64,000 nt of DNA from Larkinella soli (lineage in GTDB: Bacteria; Bacteroidota; Bacteroidia; Cytophagales; Spirosomataceae), in assembly GCF_003703975.1 (NCBI RefSeq), contig NZ_QTJY01000005.1, positions 1 through 64,000 on the forward strand, written 5' to 3'. The notes under the pieces are model-generated. The model was given only the letters and a program-made list of their open reading frames with translations, made no database searches and was not told the origin of the DNA. Each line of letters begins with the position of its first letter. The first letter of the stretch is position 1. Positions 1 to 8,175 of this stretch are shown piece by piece. The translations under genes and the position numbers were made by a program.

Positions 1-34
1 GCCACTTTTTTCCCCTTTGTCAAGTCCCCCTTTT

Positions 35-67
35 AAAAAACTTCCCGGACTTATTCGATCCGGGAAG
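35..67 (-). terminator. Intrinsic terminator of tyrS
   Basis: Read on the minus strand, a 9-bp perfect stem (CTTCCCGGA with TCCGGGAAG) around a 9-nt loop is followed by a run of six T. It lies just past the tyrS stop codon. Confidence 0.8.
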
Positions 68-108
68 CACCCATTTCTTTATCAGCCAGTTACCCTCTGA
101 AAAAAAAT

Positions 109-1422
109 TCAGCCGACCTCATTTAATTTGATCAGATGGTTCTTTTTCCCTTTGGAAACGATCAGATACCGGTCCTGTAACCATTCCAAAACCGGTGCGG
201 CAGCGGGGTCTGCCACCTTTACCTTATTTATACTAACAGCATTCTGGGCAATGGCCCGGCGTACTTCTCCTTTGGATGGATAGACTTCACCCCGGGTGGC
301 AACGGCGAGCAGATCGGCAATATCCTTACTTGCCTCCAGATCAGACCGGGTGATTTCCGTTTGCGGTACTCCCTCGAAAATTACTTCAAACTCATCCGGC
401 TGAATGGTACGGAGCGTTTCGATCGTGGCTTTTCCAAAAAGCACTTCGGAAGCTTTCACGGCCAGGTCGTATCCCTGCCGGGAATGCACCCGGGTCGTTA
501 CGTCCTCCGCCAGGGCCTTCTGCATGATCCGCAGGTGCGGAGCCTCTGCATGGCGCCGTTCCAGATCCTCGATGTCCTCGCGGCTTAAAAGAGTAAACAC
601 CCTCAGCAGGCGGCCGCAGTCCTCATCGGCGGCATTGATCCAGAACTGATAGAACTGGTAGGGCGTCGTCATTTTCGGATCGAGCCAGACGTTGCCGCTT
701 TCACTCTTTCCGAATTTGGTCCCGTCGGCTTTGGTCACCAGCGGAGTGGTCAGGGCAAATGCCTGGTATTCTTCTTTCAGGCCGGTCTGGCTGCCTTCCT
801 TCCGCCGGATCAGCTCGGTTCCGGTCGTGATGTTGCCCCACTGGTCGGACCCGCCCATCTGAAGCCGGACTCCTCTGGTCTTATATAAATGGTAATAGTC
901 GTACCCCTGAAGTAACTGGTAGGAGAATTCAGTAAATGAAATACCGGTTTCGAGCCGTTTCTTCACCGAATCCTTCGCCATCATATAATTGACGGTCAGG
1001 TGCTTCCCGGCTTCGCGAAGAAATTCCAGGAATGAAATGCCCTTGAACCAGTCGTAATTATTGACCATTTCGGCGGAATTGGCTCCGCTGTCGAAGTGCA
1101 GGAACTTCATCAACTGCCGGTGGATGGACTGCTGGTTATGTTTCAGGACGTCTTCCGACAGAAATTCCCGCTCGGCTACCTTGCCGGAGGGATCGCCGAT
1201 CATGCCGGTGGCCCCGCCGACCAGTGCAAACGGTTTATGGCCCGCCCGCTGAAAATGAACGAGGAGCATGATGGTGGCCAGGTTGCCGATGTGCAGGGAA
1301 GAAGCCGTCGGGTCGAAACCAATGTAACCGGCGGTCATCTCTTTTCGCAGTTGCTCCTCGGTCCCGGGCATCATATCCTGCAGCATGCCCCGCCAGCGCA
1401 GTTCTTCAATAAAATCAATCAT
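109..1422 (-). CDS. tyrS: Tyrosyl-tRNA synthetase
   Basis: Class I aminoacyl-tRNA synthetase that charges tRNA-Tyr with tyrosine in the cytoplasm. The 437-aa protein has the usual bacterial length and order: a Rossmann catalytic core with the HIGH-type signature HIGN at residues 44-47, a KFGKS signature (KMSKS type) near residue 235, and a C-terminal S4 RNA-binding domain ending in KGKKNHLIKL. An in-frame ATG lies 51 nt further upstream. I prefer the internal start because MIDFIEELRWRG is the typical N-terminus and an AAGGAAG ribosome-binding site sits just before it. It is transcribed alone and closed by a terminator. Confidence 0.96.
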   Translation of the reverse strand: MIDFIEELRWRGMLQDMMPGTEEQLRKEMTAGYIGFDPTASSLHIGNLATIMLLVHFQRAGHKPFALVGGATGMIGDPSGKVAEREFLSEDVLKHNQQSIHRQLMKFLHFDSGANSAEMVNNYDWFKGISFLEFLREAGKHLTVNYMMAKDSVKKRLETGISFTEFSYQLLQGYDYYHLYKTRGVRLQMGGSDQWGNITTGTELIRRKEGSQTGLKEEYQAFALTTPLVTKADGTKFGKSESGNVWLDPKMTTPYQFYQFWINAADEDCGRLLRVFTLLSREDIEDLERRHAEAPHLRIMQKALAEDVTTRVHSRQGYDLAVKASEVLFGKATIETLRTIQPDEFEVIFEGVPQTEITRSDLEASKDIADLLAVATRGEVYPSKGEVRRAIAQNAVSINKVKVADPAAAPVLEWLQDRYLIVSKGKKNHLIKLNEVG

Positions 1423-1496
1423 CGCTTTCTTCCTTATATATCTATGTAATCCATGTCCTGTAAGCGCCCGCAACGGCTGTACCGGTTTCGGGCCGT

Positions 1497-1504
1497 AAAG
1501 ATAG
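1497..1504 (-). promoter_or_regulatory. Possible -7 box for tyrS
   Basis: TATCTTTA on the minus strand differs from the Bacteroidota -7 consensus TAnnTTTG at one base. It lies about 75 nt upstream of the tyrS start. No clear -33 TTG was seen, so this is tentative. Confidence 0.3.
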
Positions 1505-1508
1505 GGCT

Positions 1509-2711
1509 TCAGGGCAAAAGCAGCGACGAGTCGCCGTAACTTAAAAACCGGTAGTCGTTCCGGAGTGCTTCGTCGTAGACGTTCCGCCAGTCGTTTCCGA
1601 TCAGAGCGGCCACCAGAACGATCAGCGTCGAGCCGGGTTGGTGAAAGTTAGTCACCAGGCCGTCGCACATTCGGAACCGGTAACCGGGGGTGATGTAAAT
1701 ACCGGTCTGCGTCACGATTCTTTCCCGGCCGGTCGTCTCCATATACTGAATAAGCGCCCGAACGGCCTCGGTCTTCGCAGGCAGAGCCTCTTCGGGTAAC
1801 GAGTAGGCATAGTGCTGGTCGAGCCGGAAAGGCTCGGCTTCCTGCCGCAGTTGCCGGACACCAAACCAGTATAGGCTTTCCAGAGAACGCATGGAGGTGG
1901 TCCCGACGGGAATGACCGGCCCCTCGTGCGTCAGCAGGTTCTCCAGGTTCCGACGGGAATAGACAACCTGCTCGGTGTGCATCAGATGCCGGCGGATGTC
2001 GTCCGATTTGATCGGCTGAAAAGTCCCGGCCCCGACGTGCAGCGTCAGATACTCACTCCGGATGCCTTTGCGGTTCAGCTGGTCGAACACCTCGGGCGTA
2101 AAATGAAGACCGGCGGTCGGCGCAGCCACGGCCCCTTCGATCCGGGAATAGACGGTCTGGTACGTTTCACGGTCTGCCTCGGTCATTTCGCGCTTCAGGT
2201 ACGGCGGAAGCGGAATGTTGCCGGCTTCGTGCAGAATGGCCGCGAAAGACTCGCGGGTTTCCCATCCGAACCCGATAACGGACTGTTCATGATCGACCCA
2301 GGAGGCAAGAAGACGGAGCGGAACGCCGTTTACCTCCAGAGAAAGCGACAGCGTCTCGTCCGGTTTCCAGCGTTTGCGATTGCCGACCATGCACTGCCAG
2401 ACGCTGCGGCTCCGGTCTGCCATCACCTCACTGACGAGCCGGTCGGACGGAAACGGGTTGAGCAGAAACAGCTCGATGACGGCCCCGGTCGGCTTCTGAA
2501 AATACAGGCGGGCCGGGATTACCTTCGTGTCGTTGAAAACCAGGAGGCTATTCTCCGGCAGACGGCCGGGCAGATCGGTAAACTGCCGGTGTTCGATCCG
2601 GCCCCGGTCGTACACCAGCAGTCTGGATTGGTCGCGACGGGCCAGCGGAAACCGGGCGATGCGGTCGTCGGGCAGGTCGTATTGAAACTGATCGAGATGA
2701 AACTCCTGCAT
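1509..2711 (-). CDS. queA: S-adenosylmethionine:tRNA ribosyltransferase-isomerase
   Basis: QueA transfers and isomerises the ribosyl group of S-adenosylmethionine onto 7-aminomethyl-7-deazaguanine in tRNA, giving epoxyqueuosine at the wobble position. The 400-aa protein begins MQEFHLDQFQYDLPDDRIA, the standard QueA N-terminus, and contains the family blocks PARLY, GAVAAPTAGLHFT, HVGAGTFQP and NFHQPGSTL. A longer in-frame reading starts at 2807 but would overlap the preceding gene. The chosen ATG is 5 nt after that gene's stop, with GGAGGAG as ribosome-binding site, so the two are probably translationally coupled. Confidence 0.96.
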   Translation of the reverse strand: MQEFHLDQFQYDLPDDRIARFPLARRDQSRLLVYDRGRIEHRQFTDLPGRLPENSLLVFNDTKVIPARLYFQKPTGAVIELFLLNPFPSDRLVSEVMADRSRSVWQCMVGNRKRWKPDETLSLSLEVNGVPLRLLASWVDHEQSVIGFGWETRESFAAILHEAGNIPLPPYLKREMTEADRETYQTVYSRIEGAVAAPTAGLHFTPEVFDQLNRKGIRSEYLTLHVGAGTFQPIKSDDIRRHLMHTEQVVYSRRNLENLLTHEGPVIPVGTTSMRSLESLYWFGVRQLRQEAEPFRLDQHYAYSLPEEALPAKTEAVRALIQYMETTGRERIVTQTGIYITPGYRFRMCDGLVTNFHQPGSTLIVLVAALIGNDWRNVYDEALRNDYRFLSYGDSSLLLP

Positions 2712-2716
2712 GGCGC

Positions 2717-3226
2717 CTACTCCTCCCGGGCGGGCTTCAGAAATAATCGAACCGGCAACGAAATGATGACGATGGCCAGAATGGCCGTACAGGCCGGCAG
2801 GAGCCATTGATAGCCACTCAGACGGGATTCACCAAGCTGGTGATTCAGCCGGCCGAGCACATAGAGCGAAATGGCCATGACGGTATTGATGGCGGCCATC
2901 AGGCAGAAAAACCAGTTGTGCAGCAGCGTGTTCAGCTGGTCGCGGTGGCTGACCCACAGAGCCTGATTCGGTACGGGCAGAGCCGATCCGGGCACTTTGG
3001 GAAACATTTTGGAAAGCGCGTTCAGCAGGGTATTGTTGATCAGAAAGAGGGCCACACAGCCATAAAACAGATATTCACGATTCAGGAAGACCTCCGGACG
3101 ACCGTCGGGGGTGAACCCCACGACCACCTGGCCTTCGAGGGAAACGTAGGTATAGATCAGTACGGCGCCGAACCCTAAAATCGAGGCCAGCCGCCATAAC
3201 CGGATTGCAAAAGTGCTAACTTTCAT
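2717..3226 (-). CDS. Four-helix inner-membrane protein, unknown function
   Basis: I do not recognise a characterised family. The 169-aa protein has four predicted membrane segments at about residues 10-30, 52-72, 103-125 and 140-163, with a hydrophilic stretch of about 35 residues after the first that is likely exposed outside. There is no signal peptide or catalytic motif. It is the first gene of a two-gene unit with queA, whose ribosome-binding site lies inside its last codons. The link to queA may only be transcriptional convenience. Confidence 0.75.
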   Translation of the reverse strand: MKVSTFAIRLWRLASILGFGAVLIYTYVSLEGQVVVGFTPDGRPEVFLNREYLFYGCVALFLINNTLLNALSKMFPKVPGSALPVPNQALWVSHRDQLNTLLHNWFFCLMAAINTVMAISLYVLGRLNHQLGESRLSGYQWLLPACTAILAIVIISLPVRLFLKPAREE

Positions 3227-3263
3227 GAATTTGTTTAGTTTACCTGATGCAGGTTTTGGGCCG

Positions 3264-3271
3264 CAAAGTTA
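3264..3271 (-). promoter_or_regulatory. TAnnTTTG -7 box upstream of the membrane gene and queA
   Basis: TAACTTTG on the minus strand matches the Bacteroidota -7 consensus exactly, 37 nt upstream of the start at 3226, in the divergent region shared with the cobalamin adenosyltransferase gene. No clear -33 element was seen. Confidence 0.45.
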
Positions 3272-3332
3272 CGCATTGAACAGGTGGGGTGTACGGCGTA
3301 GGCCAGACATAATTCAGAATCCCTTCATTACC

Positions 3333-3896
3333 ATGAAAATTTATACCAAAACCGGCGACAAAGGCCAGACATCCCTCATCGGAGGCCGGCGGGTCAGCAA
3401 GGCCCACCTCCGCATCGACACCTACGGAACGGTGGATGAACTCAACTCTTTTCTGGGGCTGGTGCGCGACCAGCCCGTCAATGAAGCCCGGAAAGACCTG
3501 CTGAAAGAGATTCAGGACCGGTTGTTTACGGTCGGGGCCGAACTCGCCACCGACCCCGAGAAAAATCCCAGGAAACCGATGCCGGCCATCGTGGAAACGG
3601 ACATTACGGGGCTGGAGGAAGCTATGGACGAAATGGACACCCACCTTCCGGAGCTGCGGGCGTTCGTGCTGCCGGGCGGCCACCCCTCCGTTTCGTTCTG
3701 TCATCTGGCCCGGACGGTGTGCCGGCGGGCCGAGCGGCTTGTGATCGCCCTTAATGATGAGGAGCCGGTCGATCCGCTGGTCATTCAGTACCTGAACCGG
3801 CTCTCGGACTACCTGTTCGTGCTGAGCCGGAAAATGGCCCAGGAGGTGCAGGCAGAGGAGGTGGTCTGGAAACCCCGGGTGCAGAATCCCGGCTGA
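3333..3896 (+). CDS. Cob(I)yrinic acid a,c-diamide / cobalamin adenosyltransferase, PduO type
   Basis: Transfers the adenosyl group of ATP to cob(I)alamin to make adenosylcobalamin. The 187-aa protein starts with the ATP-binding signature YTKTGDKGQTSLIGG (residues 3-17) typical of PduO-type enzymes. It carries the conserved CRRAER block near residue 130 and the C-terminal YLNRLSDYLFVLSR helix. Upstream in-frame starts would add about 40 residues unlike the family. No cobalamin riboswitch is evident in the roughly 100-bp upstream region. It is followed by an unusual inverted-repeat region before ilvE. Confidence 0.93.
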   Translation: MKIYTKTGDKGQTSLIGGRRVSKAHLRIDTYGTVDELNSFLGLVRDQPVNEARKDLLKEIQDRLFTVGAELATDPEKNPRKPMPAIVETDITGLEEAMDEMDTHLPELRAFVLPGGHPSVSFCHLARTVCRRAERLVIALNDEEPVDPLVIQYLNRLSDYLFVLSRKMAQEVQAEEVVWKPRVQNPG

Positions 3897-3913
3897 TCGC
3901 CCGGGCCGGTAAA

Positions 3914-4039
3914 GGGTTGAGAGTGACTTTCTTCCTACGGTTTATCCCGGGAATTTACCGCTAAAAAAATAATTAGCATAACAACTATTTTTTCTTGGAA
4001 GCTACCCGGGATTTTCCCACATTTGCTGACTCTCAACCC
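3914..4039. repeat. Inverted two-block element between the adenosyltransferase and ilvE
   Basis: The block GGGTTGAGAGT (3914-3924) recurs inverted as ACTCTCAACCC (4029-4039). Inside it, ATCCCGGG also occurs on both sides at similar spacing, 19 and 16 nt from the outer block. The AT-rich centre has TAAAAAAATAATTAG. It could be a regulatory dyad for ilvE, a structured leader or terminator, or a small non-autonomous element. Confidence 0.6.
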
Positions 4040-4089
4040 GCTGCCCCCGTTATTGGATTAGTACGACAGACCATAAGTTACCTATCATC

Positions 4090-5160
4090 ATGACAACCGA
4101 CTTGTTAAACATCGAGCTGCGGAAAGCAGAAAAATCCCGCCTTGCGGAAGTCGATTTCAACAACCTGCCGTTCGGCAAGCATTTCAGCGACCACATGTTC
4201 GTGGCCGATTTCGTGGACGGCCAGTGGCAGAACCCGCAGGTAGTTCCGTTCGACAATTTCTCCCTGAGCCCCGCCCTGTCGTCGCTGCACTACGGCCAGT
4301 CGATTTTCGAGGGCATGAAGGCCTACAAAAACGAGCAGGGCGAAGTGCTGATGTTCCGCCCGCTGGAAAACTTCAGGCGGATGAACGAGTCGGCCAAACG
4401 GATGTGCATGACTACCATCCCGGAAGAAATCTTCATGGGCGGCCTGGAAACGCTGCTGCGGGTCGATGCCGACTGGGTTCCGGGCACCGCGGGCAGTTCG
4501 CTTTACATCCGTCCGTATATGTTTGCGACGGACACGTTCCTGGGCGTGGCCCCTTCCAAATCGTATCGTTTCTGCATCTTCACCTGTCCGGTGGGAGCCT
4601 ATTATACCAAGCCGCCCAAGCTGAAAGTCGAGACCGAATACATCCGCTCGGCCCCGGGCGGGGTGGGTTACGCCAAATGTGCGGGCAACTATGGCGGTGC
4701 ACTCTACCCCACCCTGCTGGCGCAGCAGGAAGGCTACGACCAGATCATGTGGACGGACGCCGTCGAGCATAAATACATCGAAGAGTCCGGCACGATGAAC
4801 ATCATGTTCTACATGAACGGCAAACTGGTAACTCCGGCTACTTCGGATTCCATCCTGAAAGGCGTCACCCGCGACAGCATCCTCCAGATTGCCCGGAGCT
4901 GGGGCGTCGAGGTGGAAGAACGAAAAGTGTCGATCGACGAGGTGATCCAGGGCATCGAAGACGGCACCCTGCTGGAAGCCTTCGGAGCAGGTACGGCCGT
5001 GGTGGTATCGCCGTATTCGGTGATCGGTTACAAGGGCAAGGACTATATGCTGCCGGAAGTGGCCGAGGAAAATTCGCTCTCCAAAAGAGTCTACAAGTTC
5101 CTGAACGACCTCCGCACCGGCCGGGTCGAGGATACGTTCGGGTTCATGTATAAAGTTTAG
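4090..5160 (+). CDS. ilvE: Branched-chain amino acid aminotransferase
   Basis: PLP-dependent class IV aminotransferase for the last step of leucine, isoleucine and valine synthesis and the first step of their degradation, with 2-oxoglutarate/glutamate as partner. The 356-aa length fits the longer (eukaryote-like) BCAT type. Visible hallmarks are the Schiff-base lysine K196 in YAKCAGNYGG, the phosphate-binding EESGTMN block and the C-terminal GAGTAVVVSP motif. The ATG is preceded by no strong Shine-Dalgarno site. The upstream region holds a large inverted repeat that may regulate it. Confidence 0.95.
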   Translation: MTTDLLNIELRKAEKSRLAEVDFNNLPFGKHFSDHMFVADFVDGQWQNPQVVPFDNFSLSPALSSLHYGQSIFEGMKAYKNEQGEVLMFRPLENFRRMNESAKRMCMTTIPEEIFMGGLETLLRVDADWVPGTAGSSLYIRPYMFATDTFLGVAPSKSYRFCIFTCPVGAYYTKPPKLKVETEYIRSAPGGVGYAKCAGNYGGALYPTLLAQQEGYDQIMWTDAVEHKYIEESGTMNIMFYMNGKLVTPATSDSILKGVTRDSILQIARSWGVEVEERKVSIDEVIQGIEDGTLLEAFGAGTAVVVSPYSVIGYKGKDYMLPEVAEENSLSKRVYKFLNDLRTGRVEDTFGFMYKV

Positions 5161-5228
5161 GAGTGGAGGGGTTGGGGAGTTCAGGAGTTGTTCTTTAACT
5201 CCTGAACTCCCCAACTCTTAAACTCTTC
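5160..5228. repeat. GAGTT-family palindromic repeat, copy 1; probable convergent terminator
   Basis: A perfect 19-bp inverted repeat (5171-5189 and 5197-5215; arm begins GTTGGGGAGTTCAGGAGTT) encloses a 7-nt loop. It is flanked by further gagTgg/aactc tracts and fills the whole gap between the convergent stop codons of ilvE and the next lipoprotein gene. Similar sequence occurs at about 12124, 12645 and 59288. Confidence 0.75.
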
Positions 5229-5799
5229 ATTTCCTCGCCGTCACGGCCCCACCGGCGAGGTTAAAGCGCAGTTTCAGACCGAAGTCCTTGCCTTTGGAGA
5301 CGTCGGTGAGGGTGATGCGGGCGTTGTTGCCGGCCGTCCAGCCCTGCGGAGTGCCCTGACCAAACTTCTGGTCGAAATACGCACCCAGTTCCTTCCGAAA
5401 GCTGTCGACCGACTGGCGGTTGTTCAGATATAAATCCACCTCGATCCGGCTGACCCGCCGGTCCTTATCCTGAAAATACTGAATGTCGGCCGATTCCAGA
5501 TTCCGGTATTCAATGGTATAGCCGAGGTGGTCGTTATCGCTCTCGAACGCTTCCGCCGTTTCCTTCTCTTTCACCGCGCTGATCTCATCGCCGAGATTCA
5601 CCCCGCGGAACAGCCCCTCATCCGACTTCAGAAGCGTTTTCAGCCGATCGCTCAGCACCACTTCCTGACCGGGACTCTGCCGGTCGGCCAGCACTTCGGT
5701 CGTGTCGGCCCCGGAGGCATCGGCGGTCTGCTGTTTATTCTTACAGGCATTCACAAACACCGCTCCCGCGAGCAGCACACTGATAAAGGTCTTCCTCAT
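5227..5799 (-). CDS. Lipoprotein, unknown function
   Basis: The 190-aa product has a lipoprotein signal peptide with lipobox VNAC (Cys at about residue 19), so it should be anchored in the envelope. After a Lys/Gln-rich linker comes a single soluble domain, about residues 45-185, with mixed helical and beta character (DLYLNNRQSVDSF, ARITLTDVSKGKDFGLKLRF). It has no recognisable catalytic motif. It is transcribed leftward from a TAACTTTG promoter and converges on ilvE across a palindromic repeat. Confidence 0.75.
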   Translation of the reverse strand: MRKTFISVLLAGAVFVNACKNKQQTADASGADTTEVLADRQSPGQEVVLSDRLKTLLKSDEGLFRGVNLGDEISAVKEKETAEAFESDNDHLGYTIEYRNLESADIQYFQDKDRRVSRIEVDLYLNNRQSVDSFRKELGAYFDQKFGQGTPQGWTAGNNARITLTDVSKGKDFGLKLRFNLAGGAVTARK

Positions 5800-5818
5800 A
5801 CTAAGTTCGTTGATGGCG

Positions 5819-5826
5819 CAAAGTTA
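5819..5826 (-). promoter_or_regulatory. TAnnTTTG -7 box for the lipoprotein gene
   Basis: TAACTTTG on the minus strand is a perfect match to the -7 consensus. It lies 20 nt upstream of the start at 5799 and overlaps the stop codon of the following Omp85-like gene. Confidence 0.5.
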
Positions 5827-7227
5827 TAAATCGTAGGTAAGATTAAAGAACAGCCCGGTTTTTCCCTGCCGGTTGACGGAGTAACTGATGCGCCCGACCA
5901 GGTTGTAGAAGGTTACAAAGTCCAGGGCCAGGCCGCCCCCAAACAGGAACGAATTAGCCAGGCGGCTGTCGTATTCCCGGGCCAGGGTGCTGCCGACATA
6001 CCCGGCATCGCCGAAAACGGCCACATACATGGCGAAGGGTACGGTATTGAACTGCCGGACCGGCACCCAGTCGAATTGCTTCCGGACGTTCAGCAACTGG
6101 TATTTGAGCGTATTCTTGACCAGCCCGTAACGCTGGCCGTCGATCACGTATAATTCGTATCCGCGCACAAAATCCTGAAGGTAGCCAAGGCCCCGGAAGT
6201 TGAGATACGGCTGGCGGTCGGGCCAGGAGAGTTTGCCCCGCAGGCTGCTGCTGGCGTAAAACCGCCCCCCCAGCGACCAGTAGCGCGTGTAATTCCCGGT
6301 GGCCTCGAAAAGGCGCAGATGATCGGACGGGAGCAGCCCATATTGATTGGCCGTCAGCGTCAGCCAGTGACCCTGAAGCGGATAGGCGACGGCATCCCGC
6401 CGGTCGTGGATGAAGGCGTAACTGAGCTGGAGATACCGCTGCCGGGTCTGACCGTCCAGGAAATAATCGGGGTTCAGCTTCGCCACGGTGTCGGCGATAC
6501 TGTTTCGGGCATACCGGAGTTCGAGCCGGTGAAAGTTGAAAAACCGGTTCCGCCGGGTCAGCACGACGTTGGTAAAAAACCGGTCACGGAGCAGATCCTC
6601 GGTTCGGAGGTACACCAGTTTATCGAGCGAGGAGCGGTAGGCCACCTCCTTGTTGGTCTGGTACGAAACGCCGACGCTGATCCCGGTTTTCTGTGCCCGG
6701 TCGATGTAGGGAAGGGAGTAGACGACCTGCGTCCGACGGGCAAACCCGAACTCGAAGATGGCGCTGAGTTTGTCGGCATTGCCGGTGACATTTTTGTAGC
6801 TGAGCCGGGCGCCGTAGATGGTCCGGCGGAAGCTGCGGCCCCGCTCATACCACCATTCATTAAAGTTCCGGTCGGCCAGTTCGAACACCGGGATGACGAA
6901 TACATACCAGCGTTCCTTCAGGCTGACTTCGACGTCGACCAGCTGCGAACCGACGTCATGGGCGACGACGTCGACCGTTACGAAGAGGTTGGTATTGGTG
7001 ATTTTACGCTGGTCCCAGGCCAGTTTGGCGGTCAGGTCTTCCCGCCGGATGGTATCGCCGACCCGGACGTCCATTTCCCGCAGGATGATGCGCTCACGGG
7101 TGCGGTGATTCCCCCGAATCTGAACCGAACGCACCACGACGGGCGTGTTCAGCGAATCGACCGGCGGTGCGGGCCGGCCGGTCGTATCGGCCAGAGAAAG
7201 CGTCCAGAATAGAAAGGTCAGCAGCAT
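5824..7227 (-). CDS. Omp85/BamA-like outer-membrane protein with a single POTRA domain
   Basis: The 467-aa product begins with a hydrophobic signal segment (MLLTFLFWTLSLADTTG). A POTRA-like module follows at about residues 30-110 (VRSVQIRGNHRTRERIILRE, then DVEVSLKERWYV), then a beta-barrel rich in alternating aromatic strands. The end FFNLTYDL fits an outer-membrane barrel. At this size it is a short Omp85-superfamily member and not BamA itself, so a role in insertion or secretion at the outer membrane is inferred. A start 75 nt further upstream is possible, but the chosen one gives the signal peptide. Confidence 0.8.
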   Translation of the reverse strand: MLLTFLFWTLSLADTTGRPAPPVDSLNTPVVVRSVQIRGNHRTRERIILREMDVRVGDTIRREDLTAKLAWDQRKITNTNLFVTVDVVAHDVGSQLVDVEVSLKERWYVFVIPVFELADRNFNEWWYERGRSFRRTIYGARLSYKNVTGNADKLSAIFEFGFARRTQVVYSLPYIDRAQKTGISVGVSYQTNKEVAYRSSLDKLVYLRTEDLLRDRFFTNVVLTRRNRFFNFHRLELRYARNSIADTVAKLNPDYFLDGQTRQRYLQLSYAFIHDRRDAVAYPLQGHWLTLTANQYGLLPSDHLRLFEATGNYTRYWSLGGRFYASSSLRGKLSWPDRQPYLNFRGLGYLQDFVRGYELYVIDGQRYGLVKNTLKYQLLNVRKQFDWVPVRQFNTVPFAMYVAVFGDAGYVGSTLAREYDSRLANSFLFGGGLALDFVTFYNLVGRISYSVNRQGKTGLFFNLTYDL

Positions 7228-7366
7228 TCCGTTTTGATTCGGCAAAAAGCGGAAATACGTCGGAGAGGCTGAAAATGAAGCTGAAAGATGGCGGTGGCGC
7301 ACTATTTTTGCGGACCTCTTCGCCGTCTTTCAGTCTTTTTCAGTCTCTCCAATCGAATAGGCCGCC

Positions 7367-7993
7367 TTATTTCAACGCTGCTAATTTACTCAAATCTACG
7401 TCCTCCAGCGTGGCTTTGATTTTATTCATCTCGACGCCGTTGCCTTTGGCCGTTACGATGAAGCGGTCGTCGATCAGTACGGCAATCTCCCCGTTCCTGT
7501 CGGCATTGCTGTATTTTTCATAGGCCTTGTAGTCGCCGAATTTGGTGGTTTTCTCGTAGCCGTTGTCGGTTTCCTTGTCCACTTCAATCATCGACCAGGC
7601 CGCCAGGCCCATCAGCGCACCGGTGCCGCCGGCATCGACGATGTTGATCTCGATCGACTGACTGCCGTCTTCATTGCCGTATTCTCCCTTGGCGGTAGAG
7701 ATGTTGAAACCGGCCATGCCGTTCTTTTCGCCGGTCGCTTCCTTCCGGTTCAGGCCGTCGGCGTCCGCCGGCAGCAGTTCCTTCAATTTGCGGAAATCGA
7801 CCGTTTCAACCGGTCCCTTATCCTGCATTTCTTCGGCCTTATCAGCCATTTTTTTAAGGGCGGCTACGCTTTCCGTCGCCGAAACCGAAGCGCCGTCCTC
7901 TTCGGCCTCTTCTTTTTCTTCATTGCTGCTTCCGCAGCTCATCATTACCAGGGTTGCCAGCAGGTACACAGGTACCAGTTTTGTCAGTTTCAT
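7367..7993 (-). CDS. Lipoprotein, unknown function
   Basis: The 208-aa product has a signal peptide ending in lipobox MMSC (Cys at about 20), then a strongly acidic linker (SNEEKEEAEEDGASVS). A folded domain covers about residues 75-205 (EYGNEDGSQSIEINIVDAGG, FGDYKAYEKYSNADRNGEIAVLIDDRFIVTAKG in part). The pattern of beta-strands around a short helix resembles lipoproteins found beside envelope stress genes in Bacteroidota, but I cannot name the family. It has a good promoter of its own and is followed by the Omp85-like gene after a 139-bp gap. Confidence 0.75.
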   Translation of the reverse strand: MKLTKLVPVYLLATLVMMSCGSSNEEKEEAEEDGASVSATESVAALKKMADKAEEMQDKGPVETVDFRKLKELLPADADGLNRKEATGEKNGMAGFNISTAKGEYGNEDGSQSIEINIVDAGGTGALMGLAAWSMIEVDKETDNGYEKTTKFGDYKAYEKYSNADRNGEIAVLIDDRFIVTAKGNGVEMNKIKATLEDVDLSKLAALK

Positions 7994-8006
7994 GAGGGCG
8001 TTTGGT

Positions 8007-8035
8007 TAAAGATAGAAATTGATTGAGGCAACAAA
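8007..8035 (-). promoter_or_regulatory. Promoter of the 7993 lipoprotein gene
   Basis: Minus-strand TTTG, 17 nt, then TATCTTTA: both boxes of the Bacteroidota promoter (-33 TTG, -7 TAnnTTTG) with one mismatch in the -7 box, just upstream of the start at 7993. Confidence 0.5.
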
Positions 8036-8175
8036 TAAAGCAGGTTTTCCGCCCCGAACCGCCGGATTTTGAGTAAACGTAAATCGGACCGTTCAATCAG
8101 TAAAAACCCCGCGATGCTTGTGTCTGATAATCGAATTATCGATTTTACATACCGGTTTACATCTTAACCTTTACT

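Noticed and set aside
3227-3332. Possible cobalamin riboswitch ahead of the adenosyltransferase
   Set aside because: The gap is too short for a cobalamin aptamer and no B12-box-like sequence was seen.
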